This document shows positions 1-9,700 of a stretch of DNA of 64,000 nucleotides, piece after piece (positions within the stretch are counted from its first letter, which is position 1; each line of letters begins with the position of its first letter). The notes beneath the pieces are model-generated. The model was not told where the DNA came from and made no database searches. It was given only the letters and a program-made list of their open reading frames with translations. Origin of the DNA: Opitutaceae bacterium (GTDB lineage Bacteria > Verrucomicrobiota > Verrucomicrobiia > Opitutales > Opitutaceae). The DNA lies in NCBI GenBank assembly GCA_028280945.1, contig JANQKV010000001.1, positions 124,001 to 188,000 on the forward strand. The letters are read 5' to 3'. The position numbers were made by a program, and so were the translations under genes.

Positions 1-186
1 ACGAAGTTCGGCTACGATCTCATCGGCGACATCATCGGGGATGATGTCGTGGTAGCGAACCTCAACGACGCCGACTGGTGTCGTGTCGTGAACGAAGCAG
101 TCGTTCCGGGGGGTAGAGGGGTCCAGTCTCTTGGAACTGAGGTGTCGATTCCCGTTCATTGGTATTTGGGTTTCGCCCATAACCAT
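1..186 (-). CDS. Possible partial open frame running off the left edge
   Basis: A minus-strand frame opens with ATG at 186 (a second ATG follows at 180) and stays open to the window edge, about 62 codons. Its distal part (VGVVEVRYHDIIPDDVADEI) has protein-like composition and codon usage. The plus-strand frame over the same bases is also open to 246, so the coding strand is uncertain. No family is recognised and no ribosome binding site is clear. It could be the start of a gene lying mostly to the left, or no gene at all. Confidence 0.25.
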   Translation of the reverse strand, partial: MVMGETQIPMNGNRHLSSKRLDPSTPRNDCFVHDTTPVGVVEVRYHDIIPDDVADEIVAELR

Positions 187-431
187 CGTCACAACTTGTC
201 CAAAAGTAAATGTAACTTTGCTAATGATAGGACCTTAGTGATATAAAAGAAACTGATTTAATTGGTCAAATAAGGGGCTTCTGGTGGTTTTTAGTATTAC
301 CCAAGAGGCTGGTAGATGGGGCTTTACGCCCAACTGAGGCGAGATTGGGTATTTTGTTGTCGGGCATGAAGCTCGATCCACCTAGGATCGCGTTCTGAAA
401 GCGGCGACGGGAACCGATCCGAGGAGAACGA
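187..431. other. Intergenic, no gene seen
   Basis: No convincing coding frame on either strand. The segment is AT-richer than its surroundings between about 190 and 290. I see no tRNA-like fold, terminator or repeat here other than the element that begins near 432. Confidence 0.5.
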
Positions 432-476
432 GAAAGATCCGCCGCTGTTCCGGTTTCACGGGAACCATGGAGAGAG
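432..476 (-). repeat. Hairpin repeat copy A, just after a sulfatase stop
   Basis: Read on the minus strand, a GTTCC / GGAAC stem surrounds a GTGAAA-containing loop and is followed by AGCGGC and a pyrimidine-rich stretch with TTTCTC. The same arrangement recurs at 15752-15801. It begins a few bases after the sulfatase stop at 480, so it may act as a weak terminator or 3'-end element. The stem here has one mismatch; the other copy is perfect. Confidence 0.5.
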
Positions 477-479
477 AGA

Positions 480-1931
480 TTACTCTGGTTGCAGATAGCC
501 GGTTTGCCCGAATGTGAATACCGGTGATGGGCTGCGGGCTTGGGCAAGAAGATTACTCAGCCGTTTGGTGACTTCCGGGTGCTGTGCTGAGAGATTGTGT
601 TTTTCGGACGGATCCCGAGCCAGATTGAAGAGGGCAACCGGCCCATCCGGGTTTGCTAACACGTCGTAGCGAACCACCTTCCAATCCCCCTGTCGCAGGG
701 CCACCCGTCCACCGTGTTCGTGAAACTCCCAGTAGAGGTAGTCATGCTGCTGTTGTTCACCCGATTCAAACAAGGTGGGCACCATCGAGAGGCCATCCAA
801 TCCTTTAGGGGGTTCCTGCCCGGCGAGTTCAGCAAAGGTGGGAAAAAAATCCCAGAAAGCCGAGATGTGCCCCGACTCGGAACCAGCGCGAATCCGGCCG
901 GGCCAATTGGCGATCATGGGAACTCGGATGCCACCTTCGTATAGATCGCGCTTGATGCCTCGTAATCCACCATTGCTGTTAAAATAAGCCGGATCCGCCC
1001 CGCCTTCCCGGGCTGGGCCGTTGTCCGAAGTGAAGATGATCAGGGTGTTTTCGCGCAGCCCAAGTCGTTCCAGCGCAGCGGCAATTTCCCCCACTTGCCG
1101 GTCGAGAATTTCGATCATCGCCGCAAAAGCCGCTTTGGGTTCGGCTTGGGATTGATAGGGACCCTGTCGGAACTTCGGTCCATCATCGATACCAACGTAG
1201 GGAATTTCCACACCGTAACGTCCCCGGTGCTTCTCCATCTGGGATTCGGGCGCCGCCAATTCAGCATGGGGGATTATGGATGCGACAAAACAGAAAAACG
1301 CGCGATCTCGGTTTTCTTCGATGAACTCCAGGGTTCGATCATGAATAATATCCGGGGCATATTGGCCGCTGGCGCGATCCCGATTGCCTTCCAGCGGAAC
1401 GATGCGATCGTTCTCCCAGAGATGAAGGGGATAATAGTGGTGAGCTAAGCGTTGGCAGTTGTAGCCGAAGAATCGATCAAATCCTTGAGACAGCGGTTCG
1501 CCTTCCGAACCAGGATAACCAAGTCCCCATTTGCCAAAGACACCGGTGGTGTATCCGGCGTCCTGAAGAAGCCCTGCCAAGGTCCTGGTGCCGGCGGGAA
1601 GGGGATGCTGTCCTTCGGGCTGAATCCCTTTGTTTCCTCTAATGGGGGTGTGGCCAGTGTGCAGGCCGGTCATCAGAGCCGAACGGGAAGGAGCGCATAC
1701 GGTCGCACCGCTGTAGTGTTGCGTGAACCGCATGCCTTCTGTGGCGAGCCGATCTATGTTCGGCGTCGAGAAGTGCTGCTGGCCATAGCTGCTGAGGTCA
1801 CCGTAGCCAAGATCATCGGCCAGAATAAAAACGATGTTGGGCGGTCTTTCGCTGGTGGCTGCAGCAAGCCTGACCAATCCGTCCAGAATCAGGATAGAGA
1901 TCAGAAGAGAGGGGAAGGATACGTTGAACAT
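480..1931 (-). CDS. Exported sulfatase (S1 family)
   Basis: A 483-residue formylglycine-dependent sulfatase. A hydrophobic N terminus (about residues 1-25) acts as a signal peptide. The metal-binding DD pair lies at residues 39-40 in the block NIVFILADDLGYGD. The active-site motif is C79-A-P-S-R83; by family knowledge C79 is converted to formylglycine by a maturase that is not encoded in this window. It would remove sulfate esters from a sugar polymer in the periplasm. It is probably co-transcribed with the sulfatase at 1976-3391 and the GH2 enzyme at 3446-6490, which lie upstream on the same strand with 44- and 54-bp gaps. Exact substrate specificity cannot be read from the sequence. Confidence 0.93.
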   Translation of the reverse strand: MFNVSFPSLLISILILDGLVRLAAATSERPPNIVFILADDLGYGDLSSYGQQHFSTPNIDRLATEGMRFTQHYSGATVCAPSRSALMTGLHTGHTPIRGNKGIQPEGQHPLPAGTRTLAGLLQDAGYTTGVFGKWGLGYPGSEGEPLSQGFDRFFGYNCQRLAHHYYPLHLWENDRIVPLEGNRDRASGQYAPDIIHDRTLEFIEENRDRAFFCFVASIIPHAELAAPESQMEKHRGRYGVEIPYVGIDDGPKFRQGPYQSQAEPKAAFAAMIEILDRQVGEIAAALERLGLRENTLIIFTSDNGPAREGGADPAYFNSNGGLRGIKRDLYEGGIRVPMIANWPGRIRAGSESGHISAFWDFFPTFAELAGQEPPKGLDGLSMVPTLFESGEQQQHDYLYWEFHEHGGRVALRQGDWKVVRYDVLANPDGPVALFNLARDPSEKHNLSAQHPEVTKRLSNLLAQARSPSPVFTFGQTGYLQPE

Positions 1932-1975
1932 TGAGGAGGAAATCTATCCAAACAGGCGATGAAACCCCGACACCC

Positions 1976-3391
1976 TCACTTACTGCGATTGGTCAGGGGA
2001 AACTCGGGATGCTCGGTTCTGGCGGTGTTGATCAGGCCCTCGAGTTCGCGGGTTTTCCCGGGGTAAAGGTTTGAGAGATCGACGGATTCGGAGATGTCGC
2101 TGGAGAGATCGTAGAGTTCGATCGCCCGGTTCTGAAACATCACGGCCTTCCAGTTGTTTTGTCGAACGGCTTGGATGGGACCCTGGCGTTCATTGAACTC
2201 CCAATAGAGATAGGGATGGCGTGCCTGGCCCTGGGGCGCCTCGATCAGCGTCGGCAGGTAGGATAATCCATCCACCGCGTCCTGTGGAGAGACCCCGGCG
2301 ATTTCGCAGACTGTTGGCAGAAAATCCCAGAATGCGGAGGGGTGGTCGCTGCGTTTCCCTGCGGCGATTTTCCCGGGCCAACGGGCTACGAATGGAACCC
2401 GAATGCCTCCCTCGTAGAGGTCGCGTTTCCCTCCCCGCAGCGGACCGTTGCTGTTAAAGAAACGATCCGTTCTTTCGTATTCGGGGCCGTTGTCACTGGT
2501 GAAGATGACCAGCGTGTTTTTGTCGATGCCGAGCTCGCCAAGTCTGTCCAGCATCCTGCCGATGTCCGTATCCATGCGGGAGACCATGCCGGCATAAGCT
2601 GTGTTGCCTTCCGGATCGTGGCGGTAGTGTCCGGGCTTCATAAGCCGCTCCGGCCAGCCGAGGTTTTGGTAGGGGGCCTTCGATTCCTCCGGCACGGTCA
2701 GCTCGTAGTGGGGGATGGTGTAGGACAGGAACAGTAGAAAAGGGGTCTCGGCATGCTCCCCCACGAAGTCGAGCGCGGCTTGGGTGAGAAGGTCGTGAAC
2801 GTATTCTCCTTTTTTGTTCAGATGATCGTTGGCGGGCAGCTCCACCGTTTGTTCATTCTCCCACAGGGTGGGCCAATAGTAGTGATGAGCGTCCACGTGA
2901 CGTCGGTAGCCGAAGAAGTAGTCAAAGCCCTGGCGACTCGGCATGCCGTCGTCCGACGCTTCCGCCATCCCCCATTTGCCGATGATTGCGGTCGTATAGC
3001 CGACTCGTTTCAGCTCTTCCGCAAAGGTTACATCCGCTGGTCCAAGGTCCACCGCCGTACCGGAGTTCGTCCATTTGCGATTGCCGCGAATGGTAGCGTT
3101 TCCGAGGTGCTTGCCCGTCAGCAAAGATCCCCGGGAAGGCATGCAGACGGGGGCGCCGGCATAGTGATTGGTAAGAACCATGCCCTCGCGGGCCATGCGA
3201 TCCAGATTGGGGGTTTTGATGTGTTTCTGCCCGTTAAACCCGACGTCACCGTAGCCGAGATCATCGGCCATGATCAGTACGATGTTGGGCGGATGGCGAA
3301 GGACGTCTCCGGACGTGTCAGCGCCCCGGACGTTGGCGGCGACCAAAAGGATGCTGATTGCGGCGAGAGCATACTGAGACTTTGTGCTCAT
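1976..3391 (-). CDS. Exported sulfatase (S1 family)
   Basis: A 471-residue arylsulfatase-type enzyme. Residues 1-23 look like a signal peptide ending at VRGA. The block NIVLIMADDLGYGD carries the metal-binding aspartates D43-D44, and the formylglycine site is C83-M-P-S-R87. It lies in the same minus-strand unit as the sulfatase downstream and the GH2 enzyme upstream, which suggests stepwise desulfation and glycan cleavage in the periplasm. Its sequence clearly differs from the neighbouring sulfatase, so the two probably act on different sulfate positions (inference). Confidence 0.93.
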   Translation of the reverse strand: MSTKSQYALAAISILLVAANVRGADTSGDVLRHPPNIVLIMADDLGYGDVGFNGQKHIKTPNLDRMAREGMVLTNHYAGAPVCMPSRGSLLTGKHLGNATIRGNRKWTNSGTAVDLGPADVTFAEELKRVGYTTAIIGKWGMAEASDDGMPSRQGFDYFFGYRRHVDAHHYYWPTLWENEQTVELPANDHLNKKGEYVHDLLTQAALDFVGEHAETPFLLFLSYTIPHYELTVPEESKAPYQNLGWPERLMKPGHYRHDPEGNTAYAGMVSRMDTDIGRMLDRLGELGIDKNTLVIFTSDNGPEYERTDRFFNSNGPLRGGKRDLYEGGIRVPFVARWPGKIAAGKRSDHPSAFWDFLPTVCEIAGVSPQDAVDGLSYLPTLIEAPQGQARHPYLYWEFNERQGPIQAVRQNNWKAVMFQNRAIELYDLSSDISESVDLSNLYPGKTRELEGLINTARTEHPEFPLTNRSK

Positions 3392-3445
3392 GGTGCGGGG
3401 AAATGGCGAAGGGCCGTGGTGTTTCCGGGTTGGTGTGGGCGGTGC

Positions 3446-6400
3446 CTAAAACTGACTGGACACCTCAATTTCATCAAGAAGCACGGCTCCGGTTCCTTGA
3501 TTTACGATCGAGATTGTGTTGCCGCCTCGCTCCAGACGGTGGGTCGTTTTAACTACGCTCCAGCGCTGGCCGCTGGCAGGGAGATTGACCGTTTGAGACC
3601 TGCCGTTGTTTACCCTGAGTTCAATTTTGGAATCGGCATTTGCTCGATAACGAATCCGGAAAGCAAACTGTCCGAAACTACCGTCGTTTTCCCGGTATAA
3701 CTGAGCGTGCTCCCCGGGAGGCAAAACTGCATAGCCCGTTCCATAGTGTCCGCTTATGTCGGCACTCACGGATGTCCCCCCCGATAGCCTGCTGTCCTCA
3801 GCTTGAAGTCCCTGGCCTGCGACTTCTTCGGGCTCCCCGGGAGCGAGCCAGTGAATTCCCACGTCCGGGGCGAAGTGTTCCCGCATTTCGAACAGGAGTG
3901 CATCTTTCCGGAAGACCCCGGCCCTGACCCCGGTTCCGAGTTCCACCGGAAAAGGCGCTTGGTAAACAGGGCTTTTGAGATGGGGTTCCGAACCATCGAG
4001 GGTGTAGTGAATCCGGAGAGTCGCCGATTGTGGATTGCCCTGGAGGCCGACCTGCCGGAGATCGAAAGAGACCATATTGGAGGTGAGATGGCGTCTTTCG
4101 CCGTTGATTGATCCAACCGTCAACGAGACATCCCCGTCTGGGTCGGTGATGCGCACAAAAGCCCGGGTGAGACCGAAGAACGTGCGCCGTGAATCCTGAC
4201 CAAAATTGGGTTCGGTATCGACCGGATTGCCGTTTTCCAAAGAGATGATCTCCGCGGCCCCTTCCAGGTGAAAGAACATCCGGTTCTCACCGTAGGGGTA
4301 GAAGTTTCCGTCGTTGTCGTGTTGAGATACGGTCACAATGGAGAATGGCAGGGCGGAGGCGCTCAACGATATGGTTTCAGGTTGCACCTGAATCCGGGTA
4401 GGCACTCCGGCCGAGACATGGCGGGAGCGCGCGACCTCCCGCCCGTTTTTGTAAGCCACCGCTTCGATAACTCCCGGTTCCCACGGCACGAGCCATTCAC
4501 ACTGCATTTCTTCCGCCCTGACTCCCGGACGGTCACGCCCGAGCGATTGCCCGTTCAGAAAGAGCTCAACCTCGTCGGCATTCGAATACACCCAGACGGG
4601 AATCATCGTCCCTAACTCCATTCGGGGGTGCGTCCAGTGGGGCAGGATATGAACCATGGGTTCCCGGGTCCATTGGCTTTGGTAAAAATAGAAGAGGTCT
4701 TTTTTGAAACCGGCCAGATCAAGCGCCCCGCCCATGAAGGCGCGAAACGGCCACCCGCCATGAACATAGCCGGCTTCGCCAAGGTAGTCGAAGCCGGTCC
4801 AGCGGAAGTGGCCCGAGAACCAAGGCAGGTCCCGCATAAGCTCCCAGTTTTTTCGAGCCGAGATTCGGACCGTGGCATTGTCATAGGATGAATTGAACAC
4901 CTGTTTGCCGCTGGTCTTTTTCGCGGCCGGGGCCCAGTCGTAGCGGAAAATCTCGTTTTCAGTAAGGTCGGCCAGAGGGAAGGGGTCCTGGCGCCGATTG
5001 GGGAATCCATCCCGCCACCAAGTCTTGGTTCGATAATAGCCTCTTACTTGCCAGGTGTGGGGGGCCTCGGTCGCGATGAACGGTTTGGCGGGGCGTTCTT
5101 GTTCGAAGAAGTGTTGTTTTTCCGAGTGCCCGTTGACGCCAAAAACATCCACATGCTCGGAACCCGAGTGCCCGGAAGTAACCAGTCGGGTGGAATCAAG
5201 TGACTTGATGGCTTGGACGAGCCGGGGGGCAATCTCCCCCCTGGTTTCGTTGCCGATACTGTAGATGATGACCGAGGGGTGGTTGCGATTGCGTTTCACC
5301 CATTCGGTGAGGTCGGTTTCCCAATGCTCCGCAAAAAAGCGGGCGCCGTAGTCCTGCGGGGCTTTCTGATGCCACCCGTCGAAGATCTCGTCCATGACGA
5401 GCATGCCCATCTCGTCACAGGCGCGGTAAAACTCGGGGACTTGGGGATTGTGGGCAACCCGGATGGCGTTGACCCCCATCTCCTTGAGTAACTGGATCTT
5501 CCAGCGAATGAGATTGGGATGGGCTTCTCCCCCAACGGGACCAGCTTCAAGATGATCTGCGACGCCCTTCAACTTGACGTTCCTGTCGTTGATCCAGAAT
5601 CCGGTGTCCGTGTCCCAACGGATCGTCCGAATGCCAAATCTTGTTTTTACCGAATCAACGATTTCATCCCCGATCATGATCTCGGAAACAGCCGTGTAGA
5701 GCAGCGGAGAATGGATGTCCCATCGCTGCGGGTGGGGAACTGAAAGAATTTGTGAAGCGTTTTCCGCCTTCCGGCCCTCGGTGACGGCGGACACCACCTC
5801 CCGGTCGTTCGGATCGAGAATGCGGGTTACGAGTCGACCGTCCGAAGGGATGGGGCCTGAAAGTGTGGTTTCGATTTCGATGGCCGCGCGTCGGTCCGTA
5901 AGGCTGTCGGTCTTTATAAAGACCCCGTTGGGAACAATGTGCAGCGGGTTTACCACCACCAGTTTCACCGGAGCGTAGATTCCACAGGGATGATACCAAC
6001 GCGCCGAAGGTTCGAGGGAGTTGTCCACCCGGACGGCGATAACATTTGTTCCCGACTTCAGGTGTTCGGAAACATCCAGTCCAAACGACATGTAGCCGTA
6101 AGGTCTGCCTCCAACCCATTGCCCGTTTATCCAAACCCGGCTGTCCATGTAGACGCCGTCGAACTCCAGTCGCACTCGGTTGTCCGTCCACGAAGGGTCC
6201 CACTCAACGGTGCGACGATACCACCCGATCCCTCCGGGCTTGTAGCCTCCCATGTCTTCCTGCGCAGCATCCACATCATAATCGGCCCGGAAAGCCCAGT
6301 CGTGGGGGATGTCCAGCCGTTCCCAGGCGCTTGAATCGAAGTTGACCGTCTCGGCATCAGGAGGATCTCCGAGCCAAAACGCCCAATCTTCGTTTAGAGG

Positions 6401-6490
6401 GACTTCCTGACGGGCTTCGGCGGCCAATCCCCAAGCAGTGAACACCAGGAGCGAGGCCATAAGTCTGAAGGACGACTGCGTTGTCGGCAT
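3446..6490 (-). CDS. Exported family-2 glycoside hydrolase, beta-galactosidase-like
   Basis: A 1014-residue secreted glycosidase with a signal peptide of about 27 residues. The order is a GH2 sugar-binding jelly roll (about 30-180), an immunoglobulin-like domain, then a TIM barrel. The barrel shows the acid/base in SIGNE (E415) and the likely nucleophile in IATEAP (E475), both in expected GH2 contexts. After a DUF4982-like region there is a chitobiase-C-type segment (RIHYTLDGSEP) and a final beta-sandwich (about 880-1014) resembling CBM6/CBM35. It begins the minus-strand unit that includes the two sulfatases and diverges from the hybrid regulator at 6770. Beta-galactosidase is the best call; beta-glucuronidase or a related activity is not excluded. 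Confidence 0.9.
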   Translation of the reverse strand: MPTTQSSFRLMASLLVFTAWGLAAEARQEVPLNEDWAFWLGDPPDAETVNFDSSAWERLDIPHDWAFRADYDVDAAQEDMGGYKPGGIGWYRRTVEWDPSWTDNRVRLEFDGVYMDSRVWINGQWVGGRPYGYMSFGLDVSEHLKSGTNVIAVRVDNSLEPSARWYHPCGIYAPVKLVVVNPLHIVPNGVFIKTDSLTDRRAAIEIETTLSGPIPSDGRLVTRILDPNDREVVSAVTEGRKAENASQILSVPHPQRWDIHSPLLYTAVSEIMIGDEIVDSVKTRFGIRTIRWDTDTGFWINDRNVKLKGVADHLEAGPVGGEAHPNLIRWKIQLLKEMGVNAIRVAHNPQVPEFYRACDEMGMLVMDEIFDGWHQKAPQDYGARFFAEHWETDLTEWVKRNRNHPSVIIYSIGNETRGEIAPRLVQAIKSLDSTRLVTSGHSGSEHVDVFGVNGHSEKQHFFEQERPAKPFIATEAPHTWQVRGYYRTKTWWRDGFPNRRQDPFPLADLTENEIFRYDWAPAAKKTSGKQVFNSSYDNATVRISARKNWELMRDLPWFSGHFRWTGFDYLGEAGYVHGGWPFRAFMGGALDLAGFKKDLFYFYQSQWTREPMVHILPHWTHPRMELGTMIPVWVYSNADEVELFLNGQSLGRDRPGVRAEEMQCEWLVPWEPGVIEAVAYKNGREVARSRHVSAGVPTRIQVQPETISLSASALPFSIVTVSQHDNDGNFYPYGENRMFFHLEGAAEIISLENGNPVDTEPNFGQDSRRTFFGLTRAFVRITDPDGDVSLTVGSINGERRHLTSNMVSFDLRQVGLQGNPQSATLRIHYTLDGSEPHLKSPVYQAPFPVELGTGVRAGVFRKDALLFEMREHFAPDVGIHWLAPGEPEEVAGQGLQAEDSRLSGGTSVSADISGHYGTGYAVLPPGEHAQLYRENDGSFGQFAFRIRYRANADSKIELRVNNGRSQTVNLPASGQRWSVVKTTHRLERGGNTISIVNQGTGAVLLDEIEVSSQF

Positions 6491-6769
6491 GGCGGGATAG
6501 TGCCTGATATTTCAGTCCAGGGGTTATGGGCTTTAACCCAAAAGCTTGGACCTTTGATGCAAATCGTGACCAGACTGTCCGCCCCCAAGCCCGCCAAGTC
6601 TCAAGTCAGGGTGTGACTGTGAATCAAAACTGCAAACGGTTGAAACATGAAGACTACGCCGGGCACACGTGGATTGATTATAGTGGACCGTTCCCCCGCC
6701 CGTCCTGAACGCCCCCTTTTGCCGACCCGGATCAAAACCATGCTGATCTTTTGCTCACGTGTGCCAGAT
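6491..6769. promoter_or_regulatory. Divergent control region between GH2 and hybrid regulator
   Basis: About 280 bases separate the start of the GH2 gene on the minus strand from the chosen start of the regulator on the plus strand. Both promoters should lie here. Plus-strand ATG codons at 6647 and 6740 are in frame with the regulator, so part of the region could be coding if a longer form is made. I cannot identify a specific operator. Confidence 0.45.
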
Positions 6770-9700
6770 ATGAAGGAGAAGCCCGGAGTGATCGCCGAAT
6801 CGCCCGCCGGAATTCGGATTTTTCTGCTCATTGTCCTGCTTCTGGCCCGGCCCTTCCCGCTTTCGGCGGTGGAGCCCTTCCAACCTGAGATTGAGTTGTC
6901 GCTAACCGAAAATTGGCGTTGGACGGAGCTTGAGGTTTTATCGGGTTTTGGAGCCCGCTGTGCCGCCGAAGCAGATGATGGTTCGTTGTGGTTTGCGCGG
7001 CACGATCAGGTTGCGCGTTATGACGGAAGAAGTCTGAAAAGGTATCCGTTGTCGGGAATCGAAACGACCGCCGCGGTGCGGGACATTCATGTTTCGTCTT
7101 CCGGGCATGTCTACCTGCTTACGAACCGGTTCCTGGCGGCATTGGAAAATGAAGTGTGGCGGGTCCTTGTCGAAGCGGATACCGAGAACCTTTTTCTTGA
7201 GACGATCGGCGAAACCGACGATGGGGAAATCTGGCTGGGGCTTGGAGATGAGCTGATTCGCGTGAGAGGTGGAGAGATTGAACGCTTCCCGGTCGATTTA
7301 AGAAACATCGGATCCACCGTGATCGACCACCGGTCCCGTATGTGGGCAGCGGAAACTGACACTGGCCGCATCACAGTGTTCGACCTGAAACCCGAGGGAC
7401 CGGCGGAGTTTCAGCGGTATGAGCTGAGTGGACCGCGGCAGGCGTTTTGCCGGCTTGTTTTGGGTTCGGTTGGACAGGTTTGGGTGATTCGGCAAAATGC
7501 TGCTGATCAATATCACCGCTTTGTTGACTACGAGCTTCGAGAGGGGCCGAGTGGATTGAGGGAAGCGGGTCTCCTCACGAGATTGACTGCGTTTGCGGAG
7601 ACGGACGATGGCCGGCTCTGGATATGTGGCAAAAACCGCATGGGAGAATGGGAGAATGGCCGGCTTAAGATGCACACCTTGGAGGAGCTGCCCCTGCCGA
7701 CAGCGTATCCGTTCGTTCATGGCTTGTCCGGTGGCCGCCTTTTGATCGGCGGGCGGGCTGCGAAAATTTATGTGGTCGATCTCTCGAGCAAGCGCTGGCT
7801 GACCTACCGCCAACTCAATTTTCAAGGTGAAGACGCGAAAGGGGGGGCATGGTTTCTCCACCATGACGGACGGGCGGTTTACCGCCATCCGGGTGCTCAA
7901 TCGTGGTCGGCTTACGACCTGAGCGACGGATTGATCGACTCTGCCAACCGCATCTTCATCTCGAGTGACGGAGTTGTTTGGCTGTCGGGAGCTCACGAGG
8001 GTCAGGCGGCGGTTTCATACCTGTGGAATGAAAAATGGCACAAAGCGTCGTTTCCCGGTGCCGGATCGATCTTCAGCCACTTGGGCGTGATGGAATCCAG
8101 CGACGGCGGAGTGGTGATGGGGGTGGGAAGTAGCCCGGAAAGACTGCAATCAGGCAAGGGAGGAGCGGTTGTTTTTCGCCGGAACATCGAAACCTATGCG
8201 GGATCACATGTGCCCCCACCGCTTTTCCCCCAGCGGACGGCAAATATCGTGGAGCGGGAAAATGATGGCTTCTGGTTTGGGGCTGCATCGATGACTCATC
8301 GCTCGGGGAACGGGGCTCTTGTTCCAGAGCGGATCCCCCTTTTTGAAGACAACTGGATCGATCACCTTGTCGTGGATGGGGACAACAACCTGTGGGCGGC
8401 TTTGTGGGGTTTGGGCGTTTATCGCTATGACGGAGAGACGTGGAAGCACTACAATGAATCAAACGGATTGCTCAGCGACCAAGTGGTTTACTTGCTTCCA
8501 AGCAAGAGTGTTCCAGGCATTTGGGCGGTTAATAGCCAGGGTCTCAGCCGTTTCGACGGTATGTCATGGAGTAACTGGGAATTCCCCCATGATCCTCCAT
8601 TCTTGCGAGAGTATAACACTCTGCGAGAGAGTGCCGATGGTTCACTCTGGATCAACTACGCCTACCGCTCCTGGTTGCTGGAGGGTCACCGGGAAGACAG
8701 TCGTGCAAGGTCGTTCAAGAGTGTCCGTTATCGAGCTGATAAAGTTGCGCCACGGTCCAAACTCTTGCCCTACGACAAGGAGCTGCCGGAAGGCAGCCGA
8801 GTGGCATTTTCCTGGATGGGCAAGGATGGTTGGTCCACGACCGAGGCGGAGCAGTTGGAATATTCCTGGAGAATAAATCAGGATGCCTGGTCTCCGTATT
8901 CGCGGCAGACCAGCATTGTATTGGATGAACTGGGCGCCGGGGAGTATTCCTTCGAGGTCAGGGCCAGGGACTCTGATTGGAACGTTGAATCCCAGCCGGC
9001 CAAGGCGGCTTTTGTCGTATTGCTGCCCATATGGCAACGCACATGGTTTATACTCGTCTGTGTCGCGGTTTTTTTGGTTATAGGCGTGCTTGTAAGTCTG
9101 TTGTTTAAAACCAAAGTGCGAGCCGCGATCGCATTGGAAGAATTCAAACTCGGGTTCTTTACCAACCTGTCTCACGAACTGAGAAATCCGTTGGCCGTGA
9201 TTGTCGGACCACTCGAGAGCTTGGCGCAACGCGGGTCGGCAACCGACGAGGAACGGAATCTACTGCGGATAGCCTTGCGCAATACCCGCAAGATGCAGGG
9301 TATCGTGGACCAGTTGTTACAATTCAGGTCACTGGGACTCGGCCAAGCGAGATTCTGCCCCACCAGAGGGGAAATTGTCGGCTTTATCCGGGACGCCGTG
9401 GAGTTGCATGCCCCCTTGTGGGAATCGAAGAATCAAACGGTTCAGATAACCACCGAACCACTCTACGCAGAGTGCGAATTTGACTCCGACAAACTGCAAA
9501 AAATCGTCGATAATCTGCTGGGCAATGCGATTAAATATTCCCCTCAGGGAGCAGTGATCGAAGTGGGAGTTGTAATCATGGACTCCGTCGAGGGGGCAAC
9601 GGTTGCGCTGTCGATCAAAGACAATGGAAGCGGGATACCTTCCCACCAAATCGAGTTGGTAAAGGAGCCATTTTACCGGGCTGCCGGAGCCGTCAATGAA